A stretch of DNA of 64,000 nucleotides from contig CAKZGE010000003.1 of assembly GCA_936914845.1 (NCBI GenBank), positions 124,001-188,000 on the forward strand. The letters are read 5' to 3'. The stretch's first letter is position 1; the number at the start of each line of letters is the position of its first letter. Positions 36,495 through 45,820 of this stretch are shown here, piece by piece. The stretch is from an uncultured Chloracidobacterium sp. GTDB lineage: Bacteria > Acidobacteriota > Blastocatellia > Pyrinomonadales > Pyrinomonadaceae. The notes beneath the pieces were generated by a model. It saw only the letters and a list, made by a program, of their open reading frames with translations. It had not been told where the DNA came from and searched no databases. Made by a program: the position numbers and the translations under genes.

Positions 36495-37333
36495 AAAGCC
36501 GTCAGCCGCTCGACCTTTTCTTCCTCGACTTCCATTTGAACGAGCCTCTCTTTAAGCCGAACCATCCCGAGCATCTTTTCGCGCGCCGGGGCGTTTGCGG
36601 ATTCGCGCAAAGAAACGCTGACCGATTCCGACGACATCGAATAACCGGAATAGCGGTCGTAACAGCCGTCGTTGTAATCGTAGCGAAATCCGCTTGGGCG
36701 AAAATGCGCGCACGCGATTTCGACGAGTTCCTCCAATCGCTCGCTGAAATAACTGCATTCCGAGATTCCCGCCGCTTCGCATTCGCTCTCCGCTTCGACG
36801 ACCAGATAATCTTCGTTGCCGGGATTGATTTCCCTTTCGGTCAGCACGCACAACTCTAAAAATTCGATGAACTCGTCAACCGTACCGCGCTCGGTTTGAA
36901 ATTCCTCGCCCCATTCCGAGTCGTCGTAGAAAGAACGGAAAAACGGGTCTTCAAGCGTCTGATTAATTTCCTCCCAGAAAACTTCGTCGAGTCTTTCAAC
37001 TGTTATTTCTTCGCGGATGCTTTCAACTTCAGAATCAGCAAGCGCGCTTTGCTGAGATTGGAGCGCAACACCTTCCCGAACCGCTGCTTCAATTTCGCGT
37101 TGAAGATTTTCGACATTTATTTGGTGATCGAACTCCTCCGCGTCGCCGATGAAATCCGAATAAATTATCGCGCCCGTGCCGTCCGACTTCAGCTCGAAAC
37201 TGTAGGAACTGTCGCCGCTCGAAAAAACGCCTCTGAGGACAATCAAACTTGCTTCGTCTGAAAGTTTTTCGTCTTCTACAACAGCGGCTGAAGGCTCGCT
37301 GCGAGCGGCGACGGCAATCGAAACATCAAACAT
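36491..37333 (-). CDS. Hypothetical acidic protein
   Basis: 280 aa, strongly acidic (many Glu/Asp, for example DEVFWEEINQTLEDPFF and LVVEAESECEAAG). A C-terminal cysteine/tyrosine-rich stretch, YDYNDGCYDRYSGYSM, is followed by a coiled-coil-like tail ending VEEEKVERLTAF. No family recognised. The strong negative charge is reminiscent of DNA-mimic or anti-defence proteins carried on mobile DNA, but this is speculation. Lies 22 bp downstream of dnaN on the same strand and is probably in one operon with it. Confidence 0.6.
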   Translation of the reverse strand: MFDVSIAVAARSEPSAAVVEDEKLSDEASLIVLRGVFSSGDSSYSFELKSDGTGAIIYSDFIGDAEEFDHQINVENLQREIEAAVREGVALQSQQSALADSEVESIREEITVERLDEVFWEEINQTLEDPFFRSFYDDSEWGEEFQTERGTVDEFIEFLELCVLTEREINPGNEDYLVVEAESECEAAGISECSYFSERLEELVEIACAHFRPSGFRYDYNDGCYDRYSGYSMSSESVSVSLRESANAPAREKMLGMVRLKERLVQMEVEEEKVERLTAF

Positions 37334-37355
37334 AACTCAAATTCTTTGCCGCTTT

Positions 37356-38495
37356 TTATTCGCCTCTGAGCGGCATCAGCACAAATCGGTAGCCTTCGCG
37401 TTCCGTCGGCAGAAACAGCTCGAAAGGCGAATCGGGGTCGTTAAAACCGAACCCGAAAGTCGGACTTCCGGCTTTCGACGCGACCTGCAAAAAGTCCTGA
37501 ACGTATCGGCTGTTAAATCGCAGCGAATGAACTTTTCGCTCCGTCTCGCCGCCAAATGCGACGAGCATTTCTTCCTGCGCTTCGCCGTCGGGCGTGTTTG
37601 ACCTTAAAACTAGTCGCCCCGGCTCGATTTCCATCGTTATAGAATAGTTTCGGTCGTCCGCGGTCAGCGTTACGCGCGACAGCGACTGCCGAAAATCGTC
37701 CGTGCTGATTTCCGCCGTGTAATTCAAAGATTTCGGCAAAACCATCTCCCAGTTCGGAAACGCGCCCGTCAATTTCCGCGAGAAAAGGCTGTGCCTGCCC
37801 GCCGCGAAACAAAGCTGATTGCCCGCGTCGCAAATCTCAATCTGACTTTCGGCATCATGCTTGATTTCGCGGTCGAGCAAATCTGCAAGCTGCTGGAGCG
37901 TCTTTTTCGGCACGAGTATATCCAATTTCTGTCCGGTCGAATTGACGAGCGGAAAGCGAGTGTAAGCGAGACGATGCCCGTCGGTCGCTACAATCGTCAA
38001 ACTCGACTCGTCAACCAGAACTTTCGCGCCGCTGATGGTGAAACGGCTCTGCTCGGTCGTCACCGCGAACGCCGTGCGCCGAATCGCCTCGCGCAAAATC
38101 ACCGCCGGAACGCGAATTCCCGCCCGGCTTTGCACCGGGATCTCGGGAAACTGCTCCGCGCCGATTGTCCCCAATTTGTGCCGACCTTTTTTGTGGCGAA
38201 TCTCGATCTGCCCGTTTTTGTTGAGCGCGAAATGAATCGGTTCGTTCGGCAGCTCGCGGCTGATATCGTAGAGTTTTTTGCCTTCGACGAGAATCGAGCC
38301 GCTCTGCAAAACGTCCGTTACCTGCCGGACGCGCATCGTCACGTCCAAGTCGGTCGCCGTCAACGCCAGCTCACCCCGCACGTTGGCGTCCATTTTGATT
38401 TTACTCAGCACCGGAATCGTCGCTTTGCGCTCGATGACCGGCGTGAGCAGTCCAAGCTCCTCACGGAGTAACGAAGGGTTGATAATAAATTCCAT
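37356..38495 (-). CDS. dnaN: DNA polymerase III beta subunit (sliding clamp)
   Basis: 379 aa from ATG 38495 (MEFIINPSLLREELG), the normal N-terminus; a 24-codon longer frame runs into the neighbouring gene and is unlikely. Three clamp domains are recognisable: ERKATIPVLSKIKMDA, VATDGHRLAYTRFPL and the end FVLMPLRGE, with the family's usual length. The clamp tethers DNA polymerase to its template. It is not beside dnaA or recF here but among unknown genes near a plasmid origin, so it is probably a second, element-encoded clamp. Confidence 0.93.
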   Translation of the reverse strand: MEFIINPSLLREELGLLTPVIERKATIPVLSKIKMDANVRGELALTATDLDVTMRVRQVTDVLQSGSILVEGKKLYDISRELPNEPIHFALNKNGQIEIRHKKGRHKLGTIGAEQFPEIPVQSRAGIRVPAVILREAIRRTAFAVTTEQSRFTISGAKVLVDESSLTIVATDGHRLAYTRFPLVNSTGQKLDILVPKKTLQQLADLLDREIKHDAESQIEICDAGNQLCFAAGRHSLFSRKLTGAFPNWEMVLPKSLNYTAEISTDDFRQSLSRVTLTADDRNYSITMEIEPGRLVLRSNTPDGEAQEEMLVAFGGETERKVHSLRFNSRYVQDFLQVASKAGSPTFGFGFNDPDSPFELFLPTEREGYRFVLMPLRGE

Positions 38496-38550
38496 AATTT
38501 TGCTTTTTACCTGCAGCTTTGTTTTTGCGAGCCTTTCGCGCCGGACTTGA

Positions 38551-39261
38551 TCAGACTGTCCGAACAACCGCGCCTTCGGACTTTTCCCATTCGTAAAACT
38601 CGAAATCGGTCATCGCCCGCGTGCCGTCCTTTTCGTAGAGATGCCCGCGCTCTCGTAATTCTTCACGAATCGTCGTCTCGTCATAGCGGTATTCGATTTC
38701 GGCGTAACCTGATTTTTCCAGCTCGCGGCTGATCTCTTTGATTCGCTCATTGAGGTATTCTTCGAGATTTTCGCGCTGGTGCGGACACGCGATTTTCAGA
38801 CGCGCGGGCAAATCTTCGTCTTCGGTTTCGTTCTCAAACTCGATTTCGACCGTCATCGAATTTGAATGGTGATAATGACCGCTTGCGCCCGTAATTTCGA
38901 TGTAAAGCTCGTCGCCAGCCGCCTCGAGCGCGGCAATCAATCGTCTTGCTCGGCAGTCTTTTTCCTTGAGACTTTCGGCGTAAACGCGCCCGTAAAACGC
39001 CACGCCGTCGCCCTGACAATAGCCGAGACTCCAGTAAACTTCCGTCTCTTCAAAGCCATATTCCGTCAGTTGCGTTTTGAAATCTTCGGTTAAAAATTCG
39101 GCATCGCCCCAATCGAAACGGTCGGGGCTGTCTCGCTCTTGAGAGACGGCAAATTCCTGCGCTTCCGGCTTGAGTTCCGCGAAAAACCTTAGACCTTTCG
39201 GTCGCGCCGTCGCGCGGCGAAACTTCTCGCGCAGTATTGAAAGTTTGACTTCGTTTTCCAT
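38551..39261 (-). CDS. Hypothetical acidic protein
   Basis: 237 aa from ATG 39261 (a GTG at 39270 is possible). Rich in Glu and Asp, with the stretch VYWSLGYCQGDGVAFYGRV that I associate with small uncharacterised phage and plasmid proteins, and a His-rich segment GHYHHSNSMTVEIEF. It contains two long charged helices near the C-terminus (QRENLEEYLNERIKEISREL). No catalytic motif identified. Located 55 bp upstream of dnaN on the same strand, so possibly co-transcribed. Confidence 0.6.
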   Translation of the reverse strand: MENEVKLSILREKFRRATARPKGLRFFAELKPEAQEFAVSQERDSPDRFDWGDAEFLTEDFKTQLTEYGFEETEVYWSLGYCQGDGVAFYGRVYAESLKEKDCRARRLIAALEAAGDELYIEITGASGHYHHSNSMTVEIEFENETEDEDLPARLKIACPHQRENLEEYLNERIKEISRELEKSGYAEIEYRYDETTIREELRERGHLYEKDGTRAMTDFEFYEWEKSEGAVVRTV

Positions 39262-39372
39262 TCGACGCACGGCTAATCTTAATCCGTAAACCCGTGCTTC
39301 TATCTGCCGCTTTGATTTTTCCCGTTAAAAATCAACCCGGCGAGTAATATAAAGTTCTCATTCGGAAAATCG

Positions 39373-40785
39373 CTATTTCAAATTGATTTGCTCGCCCCAC
39401 GGAGCTTTTCCCGCCGCGCCGTAGGTAGCCCAGATGACGGGAAAGTTCGGCTCGTCGCCGGTTTCGCCGTAAAGGTCGGTCAAATAAACCAGTGCGTCCG
39501 GTTCATACTCGGCGGCGGCTTCGATGAGCGGTCGAAAATCCGTTCCGCCGCCGCCCGTGTAAGAAAGCGCGAAAAGCTCGCGGCTCGCGTCCCGCCAGTT
39601 AACTTCCCTAATCTGGTGAACCGCCGCGTCGCCGACGAGCAAAACTAAATTCCGCTGGTTGAACGCACACATCGCCGCGATTTCGGCTAAAAATCTGCCC
39701 AGAAGTCCTTCGTCAATCGAACCTGATGTGTCGAGCGCGACGGCGAGACGAGTTCCGCGCTTTTTGATTGTGTCCGGCGCGAACGGCAGGCTTACGCCAG
39801 ATTGAACCTTGTAGTCTCTTTCGAGTGCCAGCCATCGCCGATTGGGACGCGAGTAATTCTTGTGCGTCGCTTCCTGAAAGGCGGTCTGAACAAGAGAACG
39901 AAAAATCTGCTCCCAGGGCGTTTCGACGCGCGGCAATTCTTTGGCGAGCCTGTCAAGAATTTCCGGCGCGCTGCCGCGCAAAAGGCTCAGTCGTTGCCGC
40001 CAGTTCCGCTTTTCCTCGCTCGCTTCGATTTCCGCCGGGCGCGCGTCGTCCTGACGGCACGTTTTCGGGCGCAAATCTCCTGAAAGGGCGTCGCGCCCGT
40101 CAAACTCAGCCAGAAATCCATAAAGCTCGGTTCGAGTTTGGGCTTGCGCCTTCAAAAAATAATAAAGCTCCTCGCACGACCAGCGGAAAGCCTGCACGAA
40201 TTCGGCGCGCGTCAGATTGGCGATTTTTCTGCTCTGCGCGGCAGCCGAAAACGAGTAATACGACGAGTTGTTTTTAGACGCGACCGCCGGATTCGCCGCG
40301 TCTTCGGCTTTTTCGAGACACTGCCAAATTCTCGCCAGCGTCCAGGCGTCGGTCGGCGTTTTCAGACCCGTCAAATTTTCGAGCGACTCGTTGATGACGG
40401 CATCGGCGGCGATGTTTAAAAGCTGCGGATTGAAATTGACCGCATCGCGTTTTTCGAGTTCGGCGAATCGCTGCGGGTGACACAGCGCGACGTGCAGAAT
40501 TTCGTGCAGGCAGATAAACCGGCGCTCCTGAGCGTCGAATTTTTCATAGTCGGCGCCGGCATATATCGTGCTGCCGTCGGTAAAGGCTATCGCATCCACA
40601 TCGTCCGTATCGCTGAAGCGACACCATAGCGCGAGACCCGCCAAACCGGGCAGATATTCAATCGCCGCTTCCAAATCCGGGCGCATCCGTTTTGACGCAG
40701 CGCGGCTTAATCTTTCGAGCATCATCGTTGATAATTTTGAATGTTCGGTTAATCGAAAACGGAAGCGATCAAACGACGGCGGCAT
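39373..40785 (-). CDS. VWA-like putative metallopeptidase (DUF2201 type)
   Basis: 470 aa. A zinc-peptidase-like motif HEILHVALCHP sits at about residue 94 in the N-terminal half. A von Willebrand A-like C-terminal domain follows (AVALDTSGSIDEGLLG, with the D-x-S-x-S MIDAS pattern, and YTGGGGTDFRPLIEAAAEY). This combination is typical of DUF2201 proteins, which pair with MoxR ATPases. The frame overlaps the MoxR stop by 17 bp; ATG 40725 is an alternative start. Probably acts with the ATPase in metal- or protein-complex maturation; the target is unknown. Confidence 0.85.
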   Translation of the reverse strand: MPPSFDRFRFRLTEHSKLSTMMLERLSRAASKRMRPDLEAAIEYLPGLAGLALWCRFSDTDDVDAIAFTDGSTIYAGADYEKFDAQERRFICLHEILHVALCHPQRFAELEKRDAVNFNPQLLNIAADAVINESLENLTGLKTPTDAWTLARIWQCLEKAEDAANPAVASKNNSSYYSFSAAAQSRKIANLTRAEFVQAFRWSCEELYYFLKAQAQTRTELYGFLAEFDGRDALSGDLRPKTCRQDDARPAEIEASEEKRNWRQRLSLLRGSAPEILDRLAKELPRVETPWEQIFRSLVQTAFQEATHKNYSRPNRRWLALERDYKVQSGVSLPFAPDTIKKRGTRLAVALDTSGSIDEGLLGRFLAEIAAMCAFNQRNLVLLVGDAAVHQIREVNWRDASRELFALSYTGGGGTDFRPLIEAAAEYEPDALVYLTDLYGETGDEPNFPVIWATYGAAGKAPWGEQINLK

Positions 40786-41932
40786 CTGCGGCGGCGGGCG
40801 CGGATTTCACGTCTGTGCTCGCCTCGTCCACGCCTTGATTGTTGCTTGCGACGGCTTCGCGTTTTTCGTTGTATCGCCAGAAGGCTTTCGACTGCTCGAC
40901 TTTCCAGCCCGCCTTCCAGATTTTTTCAAGCAGCAGGCTTCCCGCCATCGTTTGAAGGTCGCGCATCGGCAAAGCTGCAAATCGCTCGCCCGTCTGTTCG
41001 TCGAGTCGGTTCACGAGTTCAATCAACTCGACCGCCGTTTCCTCGCTCGCTCTTGACGCGACGGCGAACGACAGCGCGTATAAGCCGTTGACGGTATCGG
41101 GCAGGTATTTCCCGATTTTCGACGGCGTTTTGCGCTGAATCTCCAGCAGTTCGTCCACCGATTTCATATTCTTGACTTCTTCGGCGAGCAGCATAAATTC
41201 CGCCGCGACCGAATCGCCGATGATGCCGGCGACGGCGAGATGCTTTGTGCGCTTGTCGGCTTTTTTGAGTTCTCCCAAAATATTCGACACTTTTTCCCAA
41301 GACGCCGGGCGCGGGTAAAGCTCGTGTTTCTGTGTTCGCGCCGATTCTTCGCCCGAAAGATGTTGCGGAAACACTTTCAGAAAGGCGAGAACTTCCGGCG
41401 CGACTTTGATTTTGATGAAATGCTCTAAAGTCGCTTCAAGCTGCGGCTCGATGACGACGTGCAGCAGGCGACGATTCGCCGCCGCGCCTAAGCCCCGTGC
41501 GTTCGCCAAATCTTCCGGTCGGTTACCCGCCGCAACGATAATCCAGTTGTCGGGAATTTCGACATCGCCCTGCCGACGTTCTTCCAAGATTCCCAAGACC
41601 GCGCCTTTCGTGTCGTCGGGCGCGAGCGAAATTTCGTCGAAAAATAAAACGACCGGCTTGCCGTCTTCGCGCGGCGCAATAAACGCCGGCGGATAAAAAA
41701 CGGTTTGCCGCGATTCGTGGTCGAGTGCGGGCAGTCCGCCGATGTCGGTCGGCTGTTTTTGACACAACCGAACGTCGCGTAATTCGGCAGCAATCTCAGC
41801 GGCAAGCTGGCGCACGGCTTCGGACTTTCCGACTCCGGTCGCGCCCCAGAGCATAAAACTCAATTTTAATTTCGCCAGACTTTTAATCAATTCTTTGGCT
41901 TCGTCCGGCGTGCAAGGTACGGTATTTATCAT
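40769..41932 (-). CDS. MoxR-family AAA+ ATPase
   Basis: 387 aa. Walker A LWGATGVGKSEAV (about residue 35), Walker B VVLFFDEISLAP, and the sensor region IIVAAGNRPEDLANARGLG. The C-terminal quarter has low conservation and an Ala/Asp-rich tail (SAPAAADAAVV). MoxR ATPases act as chaperones with VWA partners; here the partner overlaps directly downstream. The pair lies on the plasmid-like segment, not in a recognisable chromosomal operon. Confidence 0.9.
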   Translation of the reverse strand: MINTVPCTPDEAKELIKSLAKLKLSFMLWGATGVGKSEAVRQLAAEIAAELRDVRLCQKQPTDIGGLPALDHESRQTVFYPPAFIAPREDGKPVVLFFDEISLAPDDTKGAVLGILEERRQGDVEIPDNWIIVAAGNRPEDLANARGLGAAANRRLLHVVIEPQLEATLEHFIKIKVAPEVLAFLKVFPQHLSGEESARTQKHELYPRPASWEKVSNILGELKKADKRTKHLAVAGIIGDSVAAEFMLLAEEVKNMKSVDELLEIQRKTPSKIGKYLPDTVNGLYALSFAVASRASEETAVELIELVNRLDEQTGERFAALPMRDLQTMAGSLLLEKIWKAGWKVEQSKAFWRYNEKREAVASNNQGVDEASTDVKSAPAAADAAVV

Positions 41933-41968
41933 AATTTTTCGGTTAATTGCTGAAAGTTATCGTCAACT

Positions 41969-42688
41969 TCAATTTGCTGCCAGCCGCTTCTTTTCCTCTT
42001 GAGCTTTCCCTGCGTCCGCGCCGCGCATCCATTCACGCGAAGTTGTCCGGGCGACGATTTCCGCCGGTGAATAAACGGCTTTCATTCGCAGAAAAATCAG
42101 CCGCTCGAAAACTTCGCGCACGGCGACGAATTGTTTTTGCGAATCGGTGTTTTTGACAAAGGCGTGTCCGAAAATCTTTTCGGCAAGAAAAACGGCGAAA
42201 GAATTATGCGAAAACAGCAGAGCCGCCGGATGTTCGGAATTTTCGAGCGGAAAATGCAGGAATTTTTTGACGGCGGCAACATCGTCTTTCGACAAATTAA
42301 ACGCCGCGAGCAGTTCGTTTTCGCCCGGAATACAGTCGTCTTCGATGGAAGCTCGCTTCTTCTCCAGAAACCTGTAAAAAGAATGGTTTCCGTCCGGCAA
42401 TAAATCACGCGCCCAATCTTCGACCGAAACGACTCTGCCAACATCTTCGATTAAATGTTCGGTCAACAACCGTCTTGTTTCGATAGTTTTGTTTTCGCTA
42501 TTGACGACGTTCGCGCCGAAAATTTTAACGCCGAGTTCGATGCCCTCTTGATGATGCAGCAAAAAGCGGTGTTTAAAGTGAGCGGAGGCGGCTTTGCTCG
42601 AATCTAAAAAGTTATGGACTGCGATGTAATCCTGCCAGAAGCCGCCGTGCGTTTTTGTGCTGATTTGCGCGTGCTGAACCGGTTTCAT
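41969..42688 (-). CDS. DUF6915-like protein
   Basis: About 239 aa from ATG 42688 (MKPVQHAQISTKTHGGFWQD). The first ~100 residues show a His-rich helical domain: VHNFLDSSKAASAHFKHRFL, LLHHQEGIELGVKIFG and LTEHLIEDVGRVVSVEDW. I recognise this as DUF6915, of unknown function. The rest is helical and unassigned. The histidines might bind metal. It lies 36 bp upstream of the MoxR gene on the same strand. Confidence 0.68.
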   Translation of the reverse strand: MKPVQHAQISTKTHGGFWQDYIAVHNFLDSSKAASAHFKHRFLLHHQEGIELGVKIFGANVVNSENKTIETRRLLTEHLIEDVGRVVSVEDWARDLLPDGNHSFYRFLEKKRASIEDDCIPGENELLAAFNLSKDDVAAVKKFLHFPLENSEHPAALLFSHNSFAVFLAEKIFGHAFVKNTDSQKQFVAVREVFERLIFLRMKAVYSPAEIVARTTSREWMRGADAGKAQEEKKRLAAN

Positions 42689-42741
42689 AATTTCCGCTTT
42701 TTGCTCACCGCTTTCTTTTTTTGACTGTCTGGAAAGAAACT

Positions 42742-43080
42742 TTAATAGCTGAATTTTCCCAACTCGACTCTGCCGCGAAAAACCCAATAGACGATTGCCG
42801 TATAAGTTAAAACAATCGGCATTCCGATGACGGCGATCAGGAGCGCGATGCCGAGCGTTTTCTGCGACGAAGCGGCGTTGTAAATAGTTAAGTTAAATTC
42901 GGGCGTGATGCTGGAGACGATTAAATTAGGGAAAAGCGCCATTCCGAAAAGAAAGACGAGCGCGGCGATTGTCAGGCACGACGAAACGAAGGCGTAGAAA
43001 GGTTTTTCTTTGTAAATCGCGCGCGGAATGTTGGCGATTGCCAGCACGTTTAATAAAACGGCGAGCCACGCGGCGGGCAT
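42742..43080 (-). pseudogene. cydB: cydB remnant (cytochrome bd oxidase subunit II, C-terminal part)
   Basis: About 112 residues beginning MPAAWLAVLLNVLAIANIPRA match the last third of CydB: FVSSCLTIAALVFLFGMALF, ITPEFNLTIYNAASSQKTLG and IVYWVFRGRVELGKFSY at the end. The upstream ~230 residues and the whole cydA gene are absent. Upstream of 43080 the frame contains unrelated residues. It sits downstream of an NADH dehydrogenase gene, suggesting that an NADH dehydrogenase-cydA-cydB operon lost its middle part. It cannot make a working oxidase. Confidence 0.8.
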
Positions 43081-43199
43081 CGTTTCAAAGTTTTGGTTAC
43101 TTGCGGCAGTTTGATGAGCGTGACAATCGTCGTCAAAATACTGACAAATTGACTGCAATTTCGATATAAATTTTTCTCGTCCGCGCGTTTGAAATTTTA

Positions 43200-44376
43200 C
43201 TAAACGTCGCGCATCATCTCCCAAAGCTGGTTGTGCGTTTTTTTCATCCGGCTCCACATTACGCCCGTCTTCAAGCCGTATAAAGTTTCGCTCCCGACGC
43301 CGTAATGCAGAAAAATCGCGTCCTCGCCGCCTTCATCAATAATTACGGCAAGATCGTGATGATAGATTTTCGCAGGCACTCCGCCGCGCAGTTCCGAAAT
43401 GAGATTTTCGGCGGCGATTTGCGCTTGTCGAATCGCCATAAAAGCGAGTTTCGGACCGGGAAAAGCCGTAATATCGCCGACCGCGTAAATTTTATCCGCA
43501 TCGCGCACGCGCAGAAAATTATCAACGGCGACGAAATCCAGCTCGTCGGTAAATCCGTGACGCGCCGAGCATCGCCTGTCCGCGAAACGGCGGAACGAGC
43601 ATCAGCAAATCGTATTCGATTCTTTCTCCGTCGCCGGAAATAATCGCTTTTTCTGCTACTTCCCTGACCGCAAAATCGGTGATTACTTTTATTTGGCGTT
43701 CGGCAAAAGCGCGTTCCAGTTTGCGATGCAAATCCGCGCCGCCGAAGGCTTTTTTAATCGTTTCGGGAAAGACGACACTGATTGAGATTTGCCTTTTTTC
43801 GATCTCTTTTTCAAACTTGGCGGCGAGCGAGAACGCCGTTTCGCAAACCGGCACGGGCAGAAACGCTTCGGGCGCGAGTCCGACGACGATGTTTCCTTTT
43901 TTGAAAGTCTCGACCGCTTCGCCGAATTTGAGCGCGGCTTTGGTGCCGAGCAAATGATGAGCGTATTCAAAAAAGCCGGGCGTTTTTTCCGTCGCCAATC
44001 TGCGACCCATTGCGACGACCAGAAAATCGTAGGAAATTTCGCCGTCGAAATCCGCGCCCGCAATTTGCACGCGCTTGAGATTCGTATTCAATTTGATAAC
44101 TTCGCCCTGCACGAAACGCACGCCCGATGCGTTTAATTTTTTTTTGTGCAGATCAAACGAAATTTCGTCCGCGCCGCAATCGCCGAAAGCGAGCCGCACA
44201 AGTGCCGGATAAAACGTAAATTCATCTTTGGCTGAAACGAGCGTAATTCGATGCCGGCTGTCGCCGCCGAGCCGGTCTGCCAAGCGTTCCGCCATCATCA
44301 AACCGCCGAAACCGCCGCCTAAAATTAAAATATTTGCCACGTTTTTCTCCCGCTTTTTTGTAATTTTCGCCGTCAC
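43200..44376 (-). pseudogene. Type II NADH dehydrogenase / NAD(P)/FAD oxidoreductase, one frameshift
   Basis: A frame of 284 aa (44376-43522) carries the FAD-binding start ILILGGGFGGLMMAERL and the core VVAMGRRLATEKTPG. Continuation in another frame (43508-43200) gives the rest: IYAVGDITAFPGPKLAFMA and the C-terminal IFLHYGVGSETLYG. The shift falls near 43550, where one extra base (or two lost) breaks HGFTDELDFVAVD. Without it the protein would be about 390 aa, normal for NDH-2. GTG 44337 is an alternative start. Transfers electrons from NADH to quinone without pumping protons. A sequencing error is possible. Confidence 0.82.
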
Positions 44377-44565
44377 GCCGGAAACGATTCGGCAAGCGAC
44401 GTGCCGCGCCCCAAAACCCTGTAATACCGCCGAAACATCGTTTGACGTTTCAATTTACTGCGGGAAATTTCACAGGCGAACGCGAAACTTTTCGCGGCGG
44501 AAAGCAAAATTTTTTGACTTGGCAAAAGAATCGTCTGACGAAAGAAAAAGAGAAATTCAAGCGAT

Positions 44566-45810
44566 TCAAGCGGGCGCGTTTTCGCCGATCAGACGCGCCG
44601 TATCGCGGGCGATCAGCAGTTCTTCGTTAGTCGGAATGACGAAAATTTTGAGCCGCGCCGCGTTTCGGCTGATTAAGCCTTCGCGCCCGTTCGTCAGTGA
44701 TTCGTTTAAAGACGGGTCGAGTTCGATACCGAACCACGACAAATTTTCACAAATCCGGCGGCGAATTTCCGGCGAGTTTTCGCCGATGCCGCCCGCGAAA
44801 ACGAGCGCGTCCGCGCCGTTCATCGCCGCCAGGAAAGCTCCGATGTATTTCGCTGCGCGATAACAGAAAATTTCAATCGCCAAACGCGCCCGCCGGTCGT
44901 TATTTTCAAGAGCTTCGGCGACGAGTTCGCGCATATCGTTGGTCAAACCGGAGATGCCCAAAAGACCGGATTGCTTGTTTAAAAGGCTTTCGACTTCTTC
45001 GACGCTCAAGCCTTCTTTCGACGAGATGAATTCGATGATTGCCGGGTCAACGTCGCCCGAACGAGTTCCCATCACCAAGCCTTCGAGCGGCGTTAAGCCC
45101 ATCGAAGTATCAACGGAAACGCCGCCCTTGATCGCCGCCATCGAACAGCCGTTGCCCAGGTGAAGCGTGATGACGTTCACCAACTCGCGCGGAATTTCGA
45201 GCATCGTGCGGTAACGGTAAGCGACGTAGCGGTGCGAAGTGCCGTGAAAACCGTAGCGGCGAATTTTGTGGCGGCGATAAAATTGGTAAGGAATCGCGTA
45301 TAAAAAAGACTTTTCCGGCAGCGTCTGGTGAAAAGCCGTGTCGAAAACCGCCGCCTGCGGCAAGCCCGCGCCGAAAATCTCACGCGCGGCTAAAATGCCT
45401 TTTATGTTTGCCGGATTGTGCAGCGGAGCGAGTTCGATGCAGTCTTCGATGCCGCGCAAAACTTCATCAGAAATTAAAACCGATTCTCTAAAAAATTCTC
45501 CGCCGTGAACGACGCGATGACCGATGGCGTGAATGTCGGCGAGGCTGTTTATTTCGTCAATTCCCGACGTTTCCGAAGCAATCCATCTGACCACCGTTTC
45601 AACCGCCGATTTTATATCTCGCACAGGCGCGGCGGAACGTTGCGGCGTTTTTCCTTCGGCGGTCAAGGTAATAATCGCCGCGCCGCCGATGCGCTCGATT
45701 GCGCCGTGCGCTTTCCGCGAGTCCGTGTTGTTTGCGATGCGTTCGAGATCGGTCGCCATCAGTTGAAATTTCAGCGACGAGCTGCCGCAGTTTAAGACGA
45801 GAATATTCAT
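44566..45810 (-). CDS. ackA: Acetate kinase
   Basis: 414 aa. Interconverts acetyl phosphate and acetate with ATP formation. Signatures are intact: NCGSSSLKFQL at the N-terminus, GHRVVHGGEFF, AVFDTAFHQTLP, RYGFHGTSH and NVITLHLGNGCS. The length is standard. It lies downstream of phosphoketolase on the same strand; together the two convert xylulose-5-phosphate or fructose-6-phosphate to acetate and yield ATP by substrate-level phosphorylation. A repeat-like sequence separates them. Confidence 0.96.
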   Translation of the reverse strand: MNILVLNCGSSSLKFQLMATDLERIANNTDSRKAHGAIERIGGAAIITLTAEGKTPQRSAAPVRDIKSAVETVVRWIASETSGIDEINSLADIHAIGHRVVHGGEFFRESVLISDEVLRGIEDCIELAPLHNPANIKGILAAREIFGAGLPQAAVFDTAFHQTLPEKSFLYAIPYQFYRRHKIRRYGFHGTSHRYVAYRYRTMLEIPRELVNVITLHLGNGCSMAAIKGGVSVDTSMGLTPLEGLVMGTRSGDVDPAIIEFISSKEGLSVEEVESLLNKQSGLLGISGLTNDMRELVAEALENNDRRARLAIEIFCYRAAKYIGAFLAAMNGADALVFAGGIGENSPEIRRRICENLSWFGIELDPSLNESLTNGREGLISRNAARLKIFVIPTNEELLIARDTARLIGENAPA

Positions 45811-45820
45811 CGAAATTTAT

